Positions 14,530-26,163 of a stretch of DNA of 64,000 nt are shown here, piece after piece (the first letter of the stretch is position 1; each line of letters opens with the position of its first letter). Source of the DNA: Hydractinia symbiolongicarpus (taxonomy: Eukaryota; Cnidaria; Hydrozoa; Anthoathecata; Hydractiniidae). A program made the translations under genes and the position numbers. The stretch is taken from NCBI RefSeq assembly GCF_029227915.1, contig NC_079885.1, positions 7,690,001-7,754,000 of the forward strand, written 5' to 3'. A model generated the notes under the pieces. That model was not told the origin of the DNA. It did no database searches and saw only the letters and a program-made list of their open reading frames with translations.

Positions 14530-15830
14530 ACTTTCCTGAGAGGCCGCTCACACGTTAAATTTCATCCCAGGATGAGTTTCGTACGCGGATGAGTTCATCT
14601 CTGTGTCTACTGAAAGTCCTCACAATGTTTACATGTTTAAATCGGAATAAAATTTTATCCCGGGATGAGATCATCACGTTAAATTTCATCCCTATCCTAA
14701 AGACAGGGTAAAATCGTGTCTCGGGATGAGATTAAGAAAAAAAACAAGTGAAAACACAATAATTCTTTTCACAATGTTCACATGTTTAAAGCGGAATAAA
14801 ATTTTATTCCGGGATGAGATCATCACGTTAAATTTCATCCCTATCCTAAAGACAGGGTAAAATCGTGTCTCAGGATGAGATTAAGAAAAAAAATAAGTGT
14901 AAACACAATAATTCTTTTCATTACGGGATGAGAATGCTGAATGTACACTTTTCACACTTTTTGAACATCATTTTAAATATAAGAACTATAAAATGAATCC
15001 GATCATTCTTTTTGTGGCAATCGACGCAAAGAAGTAAAGAAAGCATTTGAAAAAAAATTATGAAGAGGTTGGTTGTAACTTTCTTCGTTAATTTATATAT
15101 GAAATAACGAAATTCCATCCTAAATTTATACGAGTTCAAATATTATTCAAGCATTAATTATGGTTCTCATGTGTTTGTACGAGAAAGTGTTTTAAAAATG
15201 CACGCCATTTTAATGTTATGCCTGCTGTATGCTAAAATGATGGTGTCTGTTTAAATTGGTAATTATTGATTTTTTATAGGAAATGTTAAAAAAAAATAAA
15301 GAGTGTACTGATTGATAGCGACGCAAAGGAAAATGAAGTGGAGGAAACTTTGCCGATTGAAAATAGTGAGGATTACACGGCCAACGGCGAGCCACCAACC
15401 TCAATCTTGCTCGTCGACATCTAGTCAATGCTTTGTTTCTACCAAACAGCTTCCCTCAGAAGAATTACATTGTTTCTATATTACTCTGCTAGTTGTATTA
15501 ATAATACTATATGCAACTGTAACAGAAGGGATGTTCTAGTTAAAATTGTTGATATATTTGTGATCAACAATATTACACTACTTCTCTCAGACGCCATCGT
15601 TCTAGGTTTCTCGTTTGACCTTTCTACTCACAAATTAAAAAATATCACTTCAAATTATCATACGCAAAATTAGCAAAATTAATGTTTCATCCCGGGATGT
15701 GATTACTCATCCCGAGATGAAAATATGCTGATTTCATCCCTCGTTGAGGCTCACGTGTAAACACTTTTCGTTTCACGCCGGGACGAGTTCCATCCCGGGA
15801 AGAGATTTTGTCCTGTATGCGTATAAACGT
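14530..15830. repeat. Repeat rich in CATCCCGGGATG palindromes, possible TIR element
   Basis: Copies of the palindrome CATCCCGGGATG and variants occur in both orientations near both ends (14565-14720 and 15685-15810). The left flank reads CACACGTTAAATTTCATCCC. The right flank, read in reverse, gives related CATCCC blocks after a TTTACACG motif. A 149-bp unit is tandemly duplicated at 14621-14769 and 14770-14918. The symmetric layout suggests a non-autonomous DNA transposon, but I could not define exact ends or a target duplication. Short frames inside (15216-15673) show no recognisable protein. Confidence 0.4.
14621..14918. repeat. Tandem 149-bp duplication
   Basis: The sequence beginning CACAATGTTTACATG at 14621 recurs at 14770 with only a few substitutions, including the block ATCCCTATCCTAAAGACAGG. 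It is internal to the CATCCCGGGATG repeat. Confidence 0.85.
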
Positions 15831-16477
15831 GGTCTAAGTTTCCTGACAAAGACAATGTAATGTTTTATTGGTTAATCTGAGCTTACAAAATTATCGTTAT
15901 CATCGTGCGTAACTTCTCACTGAAGATTATTATTGGGATGGTTTATCTAGCTTTCCAGATATAAAAGAAGACAACAGGCTCTGGGGTCGAGGTTAGAATT
16001 TGACAGCCTACAGTAGTGCAATTAGCTGATCTTAGATTATTTTTAACCGTAAAATGAAACAAATGAACAGGAAAACAAACAAATTTTACAAGGTTCTCAT
16101 GTGGAGAAACTTGTAAAATTCGCAAATCAACTATTTATAAAAAATTTATTATTTGTTGTATCATGTGCAGCTGCGAAATGGAAGCGCCAAAAAGGAAAAG
16201 AAAAACGAACTTAAGAAAAATTGCAATATCGTGGACATTAAGATACTGTTTTGGGCCATTTAATAATTACTTCATGCTAGCGGGTAGATAGATCTTCCCG
16301 TTTTTTCATGACGTAGCGTGACGGTAAATAAGGGGTCGATAGGGAATAGTAATAATTAGTGTTTTAGTTTAGAATTCGAACGTTTGTAAACATGCATTTC
16401 AGTATAGTTTTGGCTTTGAACATACTGTTTATTCGGGAGTAAAAATGGCGACTTCATTTGCCTTCATTTTCCACAGC

Positions 16478-17328
16478 GTATAAAGGCAGATTTGCTTGTC
16501 AAAACAAACACGTTGTTATTGTCAAGTGTGTGTGGCAAAACATGAGAAAGGAATCGTTCCCTGAGCTGATATCTCAAGTCATTGCTCTAATTAAAACATG
16601 GAGGCATGAAAGAAATGCTGCTTAGCCTATAAAAGGCACTATTCTATCGCCTTGGAAACACTCTTCAAAGAAAAGTAAGCGAATTTCATTTGTATTCACA
16701 ATGAATTAAATTAACAATCTTTCATAAGAATAATAATATTATTTGGACCTCTTTTCTTTGCTTTTTTAGGTGCAGCGGATTTATCAAAAACTCCGGTTAC
16801 GGCTCCCACCTCTTCTCCCGCTTCTAAAGTTAAGGAAACTTTCACAATTGATGAGGGAGAGAGTTATAGGTTGGCAGAAAAAACTTCGTCCGAACAAAAC
16901 AAAAAAAGCTGAACAATCAAATTAACATAGAAAATGAGATGTTGGTTGTATTGTATCAGAAGAGAGAACTCAATCAGTTGACCAAAAAAAAACCTTGACA
17001 GCTTGAAGAAGAAGCTGGGAGAACTAAAGTTAAACCGACAACGCCAAAAAAGTACTAAAATGAACGGAAACGCAAAATTGATGCATTAGATGAAGTAACA
17101 AGGACAAAATCACAAGCCGTGTTTGCGGACACTGCCATTTATATTTTAGAAGTATCAAATCGAAACTATTTATTATACCGCCGAACAAAAGAATCGCGTG
17201 CAGTTGCCAAAGCTTTGAAAAGTGCGACCCCAAAGAGTTGCAGCCCGCCTGCAAAGAGAATTGCTATATGCATTGCGTTTCAGGAGCTTGAAAGAAGTGA
17301 GGACTCAACCGAGCGTGACGTCACGTAA
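16478..17328 (+). pseudogene. Decayed two-exon gene, coiled-coil-like, unknown family
   Basis: A TATAAAGG box at about 16479 precedes an ATG at 16542. Exon 1 reads MRKESFPELISQVIALIKTW and onward, meets an in-frame TAG at 16623, and ends at a GTAAGC donor (16675). A pyrimidine-rich tract and TTTAG acceptor (16760-16769) lead into exon 2 in the matching phase (KTPVTAPTSSPASKVKE and onward). Exon 2 is lysine/glutamate rich and switches frame several times before a stop near 17328. The phase-compatible splice sites argue for a real gene gone bad rather than chance. I do not recognise the family. The motif ATGACGT(A/G)GCGT near 16306 and a related one near 17312 may bound a mobile element carrying it. 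Confidence 0.4.
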
Positions 17329-17399
17329 AAGGGGTCTTACATGAAAACGTGATGGAGCGTGACAAATAGGGAAGGGTGGTTCTAAAACCACCGTGACTT

Positions 17400-19690
17400 A
17401 ATTTAAAGGATAAATTGTAGTTTATTTATATAGATAGTTTTACTTCATCTTTGCCTTCCTACTATCAAGTATTCGTAGTTTGTTCTTATAAGCATTAATT
17501 TCCGCATGTAGTTTCCGGCAAATCCCCTTTTCAAATGCTATTCTGGATCCCAGTAAAAATTATTCCCTAAACATTTTATGAGAATATCCCTGTTACACAA
17601 CAGTCACATTTCATTGTAAAAATATGTTATTCTTCTCAACAGAGTTATGGTATAATCTTATTCTTGACACGATTTTAGGTATATGTAGCTATATTTTTAT
17701 TTTTCTTGCTCATGGTTACATATCTATTTTTATCCTGACAAAGCTGTGATCATTTCGATTTGTAAACTCGTCGATGGGTTTACTTCTAAATTTTCGGTTT
17801 GTATTAAGTTGAACAACCTTTTTAAGGTCATTGCTCACAATGACGAACTCAAATATTGAAATTATCAAAAAGTTAATTTTTTCATTCCGGTGAATTTTAT
17901 CCGTGAAAATAAAGTCCCTTAAAAATTGGCCCCGCAAAAACTTACCGTTTAGATTTTTGACAATAAAGTACCGCATTTTCTTTACTGATTGTAGCTTCTT
18001 TCTAATTACCGGACACTACAAAAGCCGGGCGCTTTTTTAACGGATAGACTTGGTTACGCCAGCGAAACTCCGGTCAACGTCTCAAAGAAAATTTTGTAAA
18101 AGAGCACACTATTATCCGTCCATTTCATTTACCAAATGGACTTCTTCAAGTTTGTTTTTATTTAGCGGACACATTTTTTAAATCTATTTATAATATACCC
18201 AACTAATTTTTAATCTATCTAATCAATGGAACTAAAGATGAAATTTCAATTCATCTCAACACAAGCATGAAGTTATTTCACAGCTACTATACCAAATACC
18301 TCAGTTTGTAGCTTATGTCCCTCATCGTGGCCTACCCTTTTATTCACTTTAAAATGAGGTTTGAGGTAGAGTTGGGAACTTAATGATTTAATAAAAAAAT
18401 GTCCTGAAAATAATATACTTTCTAAAACGAGGATACCTCTAATTAGTGGAACTTTTGCACCAGTGATCTTTGCTAATCTTAGGGATTACTATGAAGTTTT
18501 ACAATCTTTTGGCGCTGATTCCACAAGCTTAATTCGGCTGATGGCTTACAAACACAAGGAAAAACATTTTAACATTTCCATTTTATTTTGAAATAGTGAA
18601 ATATTTTCCACTAAGAACATTATTACGATAAAGGTTCAACCAAGGGTACTTTATCAGGAACAAAAAAGTTGGAAAAACATTAGTCGGCAAAAATAAAAAT
18701 TCACTTTTTGCCGACTAAATTTTTTAATTTAGTCAGTTTTTGCCGAGTAAGTTTTTGAATTTAGTCACTAATAAAGAATAATTGCATATTCCTCTTGTTA
18801 TTGCTACAATACAAAATAATGAGACATTTGTATTCTATTACTTATACCAGCAAAATTGAAATTTCTTTTTGCTCCAAAAGTTAAAAAAAGTAACTCCACA
18901 AGCAAACACAAAAAAACACGCTGTAATTCCTCATGTTTCAATTTTTTTTAAATGGTATTAATATGCTTCTTCAGATTACAATTCTTTCTTAGTAACAAAA
19001 AATGCTAAAAATGGCTTAAAGGTGTTCAAATGTGATTTTATTATGATAATTTGATTCATATTCACACGATAAGGCTGAAAGGTCAAGCAGTTAGTTATGT
19101 TTGCTCGAGAATTTTGAGAACTCAAAAAAATGTATTTTTCTGGATGGATAAGTAAAAGAGCCGGTGAATTATCATGGAATTCCTTAATATTCATCTTTAA
19201 ACTGACCCCTTTCCACGCCTCTTTTCATTAGCTACAAGAATAAACTTGCTCTCTAAAGTAAAACACAAACACAATTTTAAAAATAACAAAAATTTCTTAC
19301 TATAGAAGAATGTTATTATTAGCAAGAAACATCATAAAAGAACATGTTTGGACTAAAATAAATGTACAAAAACGTATCAAACTTGAATTACGCATATTTG
19401 TTATAAGTTCCCTGTGTTTCAATTTAGGGAGCTTTCTAAAAAAATAGATGAATTTACAAAAACATAAATAAAAAAAAGTTAGTTAATTAATTAATTAATT
19501 AATTAAATAGTAACCTTGCAACGGTTTTAAAATTTTGACAGTAAAACACCTAAATCTTGTTAAGTTAAATGAGGTAGTCGACAAAATGCAAAAAGTGCTG
19601 ACATGTGCAATAAAAAGCCTGGTTGACATAAAAAGTCTGTTTTTTAAATTTGACACAACTTATGCAAAATATATACATTTACTACTATAG
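17400..19690. other. Intergenic DNA, nothing recognised
   Basis: No convincing exon was found. It contains an 11-nt-loop inverted repeat at 18680-18718 and a (TTAA)n run at about 19480-19507. Confidence 0.6.
18680..18718. repeat. Perfect 14-bp inverted repeat (hairpin)
   Basis: The left arm TTAGTCGGCAAAAA (18680-18693) and right arm TTTTTGCCGACTAA (18705-18718) are exact reverse complements with an 11-nt loop. A degraded half copy (TTTAGTCAGTTTTTGCCGAG) follows directly. It could be a relic of a small foldback element. Confidence 0.7.
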
Positions 19691-19960
19691 AGGCATTTGG
19701 TAGACATGTCTACCAAATGATGCTATAAGTGATAATATATATGGTCGTGTCTACCAAATGAGCCTCTTAGGAAAGGCAGCGTTATTTGGTGGACATGACA
19801 ATGTATTTTTTAATCTCGGTAAGACCTTTACGTACCCCATGCAAAATGAAAGTTTTTGAGGTGATGCGCGAAATTATTTACTTATAAGTGACGTAAATTT
19901 TTAGAAATATGTATTGTCTACCAAATGCTTCATTTTTGGACTTTGCGACCAAATGATGCT
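19690..19960. repeat. Isolated inverted copies of the satellite box
   Basis: A perfect 26-bp palindrome lies at 19694-19719, made of two facing copies of CATTTGGTAGACA. Further boxes follow: TGTCTACCAAATGAGCCTC (inverted, 19749-19767), a forward box at about 19776-19796, and an inverted box TGTCTACCAAATGCTTC (19915-19931) whose reverse complement matches the satellite variant with GAAGCATTTGGT. These lie about 7 kb outside the array. Confidence 0.75.
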
Positions 19961-19967
19961 ATTAGTA

Positions 19968-20241
<274 letters not shown>

Positions 20242-20434
20242 TCCACCTTTTTGATGAAGCTAGGCAAAATCACAAAGGGACGAATATACAAAAATCAGAA
20301 GTGTATGTAATACATTTTATAAGACAGAAATACATGGACAAAATCCCCGAAAGCTTTTTCTTCTTTTAATAGTCCTGGAAGTGTAAATAGTCCGATAGTT
20401 GTTCTGAGGTTTAAATAAATGTAAATGTTGATTG

Positions 20435-20440
20435 TTTATT
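20435..20440 (-). terminator. Polyadenylation signal AATAAA of the LRR gene
   Basis: Minus-strand AATAAA sits 3 bases past the stop codon. A very short 3' UTR is implied. Confidence 0.55.
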
Positions 20441-20442
20441 TT

Positions 20443-21870
20443 TCACCCCGTGATTGGTTTTAGATTCCCTTTTACTGAAACAGAATAAATCCTTGGTGTT
20501 GCATCAAATGTTGAAGCTGGAATGTCCTCCAGTAAGTTATCGTTAAGGTTTAATTCACGCAAATTAACTAGTCCATTAAATCCTTCTGCACTGATGTTGG
20601 AAATTTTATTCTTATTTAGATATAACTTTCGAAGGTTGATCAGAGGAGAGAATGCATTTGGTTGGATCTTTTTGATCAAATTATTTGACAAGCGCAGTTC
20701 AAGAAGCGTCTTGATATTCTTGAAGTTGATTTTTTCTGTTGTTGTGATTTTAGTAAAATCTAAGTATAACGTTTTCAGCTTTGTTAACCCATAAAAAGCT
20801 TCAGGAGAAATTTTCTCAATCTCATTTCTTCGAAGAACCAAGGTTTGAAGATTAGGCATTCCAATAAAAACATTGTTTGGCAGTTGTGTTACATTGTTGT
20901 TGTAAAGGGAAAGAAACGTGAGTCTGTTTAAACCTTGGAATATATTCACTGACAAATGCTTGAGGCCACAACTTCTGAGAGATAATCGTTCCAATTTTTT
21001 TAATTTTGAAAATGTGTACGGATAAATTCGACTTATGTTGTTTCCATTTATAGCCAAAAAACTTATGTTACCAAGATGGTGAAAAGCGCCACTTTCAATT
21101 TCTTGTATGTTATTTGATTGCACGCTGAGAACATCTAAACTGTCCAACCCAAAAAATGTCTGATTGCTTACTTTCTCAATTTGATTAGATTCCAAATAAA
21201 GAGTTTTTAATTTCTTTAAATTTTTGAACGCATAATCGTCAATTTTCTTGATTTCGCCATTTGTCATAACAAGCTTATTAAGCTGAGTTAATCCTGACAG
21301 CCAGCTTGAACGAAGGATTTTGAATCTGTTTCCACCTAATTCTAACAAATTAAGATTTTTTAAATCTTTAAATAAGCCTTCAGGAAGATTTCTAATGCCG
21401 TTGTAACCGAAATCAAGTTCTTCAAGGTTCTTTAGTCCATCGAATAATCTTGGATCAAGTGTATCAAATTCATTATTTCTTATGTTAAGTTTTTTTAATC
21501 TCACCAAACCTCGAAATATGTCTGATGGTAGGGAACGTAGCTTATTCTTTATGATGGTAATCTTTCTCAAATATTTTAATCCACGGAAAGTAAGTCTGCC
21601 AAGGCTTTGCATTTTACCTCCAATTATTACAATCTCTTCAAGCCTAGGAAACCTTTGAAAATAATTTGCTGGTATTCTTCTGATTTCATTCATAGCAAAA
21701 AACATTTCTTTGATTTGCCCTCTAGGCATGTAGATTAATGGTAATGTCCTAACTGTCTTTTGAATACAGCTCACGCTGTCTGAATAGGTTAAGCACCCGC
21801 AGTATGAAGGACAATATTTGGCCAATGCAAGTGGTATGGCAACCACGAGTGCGAGCGTTATTCCCTTCAT
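20443..21870 (-). CDS. Secreted leucine-rich-repeat protein
   Basis: This 475-residue protein is uninterrupted from ATG to TGA. Residues 1-17 form a signal peptide (MKGITLALVVAIPLALA). Next comes an LRR N-terminal cap with cysteines at 20, 24, 26 and 35 (C-x3-C-x-C-x8-C). About 17 repeats of exactly 24 residues run from roughly 50 to 458 with the typical pattern L-x2-L-x-L-x2-N-x-I-x2-I-x3-F-x-x-L, then a short 17-residue tail. There is no cysteine C-terminal cap, transmembrane helix or GPI-type tail, so it is probably secreted. Such folds bind protein ligands in adhesion, matrix or immune recognition, but the role here is unknown. On the coding strand a pyrimidine tract with AG lies at 21899-21900, 28 bases before the ATG, and could be a 5'-UTR intron or trans-splice acceptor. 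AATAAA follows the stop at 20435-20440. It is the best intact gene in the window. Confidence 0.88.
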   Translation of the reverse strand: MKGITLALVVAIPLALAKYCPSYCGCLTYSDSVSCIQKTVRTLPLIYMPRGQIKEMFFAMNEIRRIPANYFQRFPRLEEIVIIGGKMQSLGRLTFRGLKYLRKITIIKNKLRSLPSDIFRGLVRLKKLNIRNNEFDTLDPRLFDGLKNLEELDFGYNGIRNLPEGLFKDLKNLNLLELGGNRFKILRSSWLSGLTQLNKLVMTNGEIKKIDDYAFKNLKKLKTLYLESNQIEKVSNQTFFGLDSLDVLSVQSNNIQEIESGAFHHLGNISFLAINGNNISRIYPYTFSKLKKLERLSLRSCGLKHLSVNIFQGLNRLTFLSLYNNNVTQLPNNVFIGMPNLQTLVLRRNEIEKISPEAFYGLTKLKTLYLDFTKITTTEKINFKNIKTLLELRLSNNLIKKIQPNAFSPLINLRKLYLNKNKISNISAEGFNGLVNLRELNLNDNLLEDIPASTFDATPRIYSVSVKGNLKPITG

Positions 21871-21900
21871 GATAAGAGCTGGTCTTTTGTTGCAAAATCT

Positions 21901-24290
21901 ATTAAAAAAGTACGTAACGTATTAAATCCTTATTTGTGCACATAGGAAAGCAACACCTATCTGTAATCTACCTAAATATTTCGTAATTTTATCGGAGAGG
22001 ATAAACAGCAAAACATCTTTCAACTCTTTTAGCGCTAAAGACACGAAATGGACATACAAACCAAAACACAAGTTTTTAATTTAATCAAATCAAACATCAT
22101 ATCGGAAAATGGTGTTGTTGCGGGCTTAGGCGTGGAGTGGGGTAGTAGGGGGAGACTTGGAGTAACCAGTTACCAAAAGTTTATGGTATTGCCAAAAGAC
22201 CTTGCAAGTTATGCGACGAAATGTGTGTGTATATTCCATTACTGAAAAAGTTTAAAAAAAGTATGAGATCATGGAAAGATTGTAGAATCTTATGCTGCAA
22301 GCGATGGGTTCTTTGTCTAAGTTAAGAAACAACCTTAACCTGCACAAGGAGTCCTAAGAAGAGAATCAAGAAAATAAAATACTCGTCCCCCTTCTTCCCT
22401 CCTGTTTTTTTTGTATAACTTCAGTGACGTTCTCGAAACGTTCTCACATTTTGTGTCTTTTTCTAAAATTTTATATGACTTATTACAGTAAAAAAAATTT
22501 TCTGAAAAACTTCCTAGATTTTCGGGGTAGGTACTAAAACCTTCACTCTACACACTGTATTTGTTTCAATTATTTATTATTTAAACTACGTTCATTTGTA
22601 GATCAGAATATGTGTAATTTACAAACCTGATTTTTCGAAAATTTATATAGAAATAGTCTGTGAAAGTTGTATACAGATACTGATCACTAAAAAATTCTCC
22701 TGACATAAACACCTTTGTTGTTGTTTTTACACATCTGTATCAAAAAGATTTTTGTATTGAAGTATTAGCGCAATATTGCCAATATGTTGCTTGGTGTCTT
22801 TAGCTAGTTTTTAAATTAGCTATTTTTTCCCCCGGATTTTTACTGATCAAACCATTGAAGGGAAAGTGAAATGGGATATGCCTACTAAAAAAGACGGTAT
22901 ACTTGACTATACTGCATCGATGATGTAGATTATTGATCATCTACGCATTTAATTTAAATCAGATATTTGTTACAGTTACCATATATTGTTCCGCTACTTG
23001 TCTTATGATCTTGATCAAGTGTTTCATAACAAAGTACAAAACCAACGTGGTTCTGGCGCCAATCCATATTCAGTGTTTTATTTTTAGATTGCAAAGCGTA
23101 CTAAGCTAATTGCAAATTAAAAATCACAATATGCGTGAAAATCAAAAGGGAGAAAAAAGAAACTAAAAAATGAACTTACCTATCGCTGTAAAGTAGAAAC
23201 ACAAATTAAGAAGTTATTAAATGCAAACGAGACTTATTTTCATGTACGAACAAAAATATTATCAGAAACAGTTCTTGTGGAACATTTTAATATTTTTAAA
23301 TTTTCCTTCTCAGTTATTTCTCACTTTTTTTTATTGTTGTTAACAGTCTCCATATATTTGCTTTACACAGTTTTACCCTACTTTGACGTCAATTCGTTTA
23401 AAGATAAACGGATTTGCGTTTTAATTTGTGCTGACTTCCGTAAAACTCTAAGCGCAATCCAAACAATTCTAGCGTTGCGTAATTAGGTCCACATAGCTCA
23501 TATGATTGAGAAACTAAAACCTTTGGTGTAATTTTTGACTTATAAAACATTATATTGGGGAGTTGCGGCAGAGTTGGGTTAACCATAGAGTTATATCAAA
23601 CGTGCTCCATTGTTTTACTCTCTAATGAAGTTCTTGTTGTATTGACGTAAGTGCCTCTGGTGTCCCGCACAAAACATTCTGCTTCCTATTTTGTTTTTTC
23701 TTCATCGCGACATTGATTTACACACGTGTTGTTATATGGACTCTCTCTATTTGTATTAATGCAGCAATACCCCATTACCCTACAATGTACCGCAAAATAT
23801 TATTATTTTATATAGGTGAATATTTATCATAGCACATCCGTATTTCATTCTCAACAGAGAATGCTTCACCCCGATCAGACCTCTGATCATGAAGGCGAGT
23901 ATAATGCGTGTAAGTCATATTGAAGAAGAACTACTTTGTTCATCAATAACATACTGCCAAGCGGTGAGCGGGATTCAGGTTTTTATTAACAGGGCAGGTT
24001 TTTATTAACATTCCAGAATTTAAAATTGCTAATGTAACCCAGGTTTTTTACTAAACCAAGTTGTTTAAAAATACAATTTGGTTTAAACGACTCGGCTCTT
24101 CCACGCTTGGATTAATTTTGAGTACCTTATTTTATTCACTCGCCTCGTGGTGTTTAAAATGGCGGAACAGGAGCTTAGTGGTGTATCGGGCGCTCAACGA
24201 CGAGCTTTGGCCAGGTTACCGCAAACTGAAATCATTAGCCACACGAGTACATTACGATCTATATCAATATGGACCTTTGTATTCCAACGC
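21901..24290. other. Intergenic DNA, nothing recognised
   Basis: There are short frames only, with no homology or splice structure that I can support. An ATGGCGGAACAGG start in good context at 24160 opens a short frame that runs directly into the (AAT)n tract, so it is not called. Confidence 0.55.
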
Positions 24291-24292
24291 TC

Positions 24293-24379
<87 letters not shown>
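24293..24379. repeat. (AAT)n trinucleotide microsatellite
   Basis: About 28 uninterrupted copies of AAT. Frames through it give Ile, Asn or Leu runs. Confidence 0.97.
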
Positions 24380-24382
<3 letters not shown>

Positions 24383-26163
24383 TCTCAATAGATATACAAA
24401 ATACAAATCAAAATAACAAACAAAAACAAAAATAAGAAATTGTAAATAAATTTCCACTAAACGACAAAGTTAATGCAGGATGTTTGTAAGATTAAATGGG
24501 TTACGAAAAGATTCAATAAGCTCAATCCCCGCAATTTCGAAAGAAAGTGGTGTTATAAACGGACACGGTGCAAGAAATTATACACACTTTAGAACCATAA
24601 AGACATCTACACAACCTGTTTATAAATAATTAATTTTTTATGATGAATTTGCTACATTTTTACTTATATTATCTAAAAAAAGAAGATTTTCTTCAGTATT
24701 CTTTTTGGCGTTAAAATAAGCTACGGTCTGTAAAATATATTTAATATCAGTTAATCTAAAGTTTGTTTTAACGGGGAACAGACATAATTGTGTTTGTTAA
24801 AAAATGCTATGTTGCCAGCTTTAAGAGGTAATTAATACTTTTACAAAGATTTTAAAGTCGTTTTTGTTGCTTAAACTGGCTTTATGTACAATAAACTTTT
24901 ATGTCTCCGTGCGAAATTTTTAAAGGATATAGCTAGCTAGCCTGCTAGCTAGTTCAAAAAGTTTAAAGTTTATTTTATTAGAAAGTTTGAGTTAAAAGCT
25001 AGTTAAGTACTTATATCGAAGAAATTATGGATATCCAATATTTGTAGGGAAAGTTTCTGTCATTTTCAGTTACATTTGGATGCCCAATATGATATTTAAG
25101 ATGATTTAGGTTGCTGTTTTCATAAATTTTTACACCGCCACTAGTTCAACTTTCGTGTAAGTCACTGAAGTCGAAAACCAAAAGCTGTTTCGTAACCCCT
25201 TAAACATTCTTCTTTGAACGTACAACAAAAAAATCCTCTAACATAAGAGCTTTATATTAGATTTAAATATAAGCTTTAAACGACAACTTAGTTGCTGCAA
25301 AAGTGTCGTTTACAGTAACCTAATTTCATAGTTCTCCAGCCACCCAGCTTTCTTGTTTCCTTCGTTTTATTACCTACTTCGGAGCGTTTATATTTCCTTA
25401 CTGTGGAAGCGCGCTACCAAAAATATATTCAGATGAAGGAGAGTTTAAAAAATAGATTTCATTGCATGCACTCCACTCTTGCTTATTGTCAAACATGCTG
25501 AGAAAACATAACTGTTGTAATATAAAAAACAAGTGAGGGCTACTGCCGCATTACGTTAAGATATCTGATATCAGATATCTGAAATTCTTTGCTTTGTATT
25601 ACTGGGCGATATGTGTGAAAATAGCATTAAATAGATTCTAGTAATAAATTTGAATCTAATATTTCATTTTAAAAAAGCTATATTCAAAACTTACACCTTC
25701 CAACCAAAAGAAGGTATCAATGTCGTTGACAAGAAGGCTTTTTCTCTGGTGGTAAACGAACAGCAGAAATAGAGCATGCAAGATCCTGATTTTGAGAAGA
25801 AAAGAAGGTATAAATCCGTATGGTTTCACATACATTGAATACTAGATACCGTAAGGGAGTTAATTTTCGCAAAGATATTTTTTAAAGGGAAATTAATATT
25901 TTACGCTAAGTTAGCAAGTTCAAATATTTTGCGAGATTTAATTTTCGCGAACACAGAATTTAACGAAATTTTTTTCTCAATTTAAACCGTTTTTTATGGG
26001 GTAATTTTCGCGAAATTCAAAAACCTGCGAAATTCGCGAAAATTGATTCGCCTGAAGGTAGGCTTATGAGCCCTTTTAGACAGTGTTTGCTTGTTTTATT
26101 TTGTTTTTGATTCTTTGTGTTGGCGCAAGTAACTATAACCATTGCCAAAATCATACGATTTAG
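24380..26163. other. Intergenic region upstream of the MYND gene
   Basis: No exon is recognised. It should hold the promoter and the missing first coding exon of the MYND gene. A small palindrome, ATATCTGATATCAGATATC, lies near 25560. TTTTCGCGAA-type motifs repeat at 25860-26045. Confidence 0.5.

Noticed and set aside
24061-24457. Possible gene starting MAEQELSGVSGAQ
   Set aside because: The start context is good, but the frame reads into (AAT)n within 45 codons, and no downstream exon was found.
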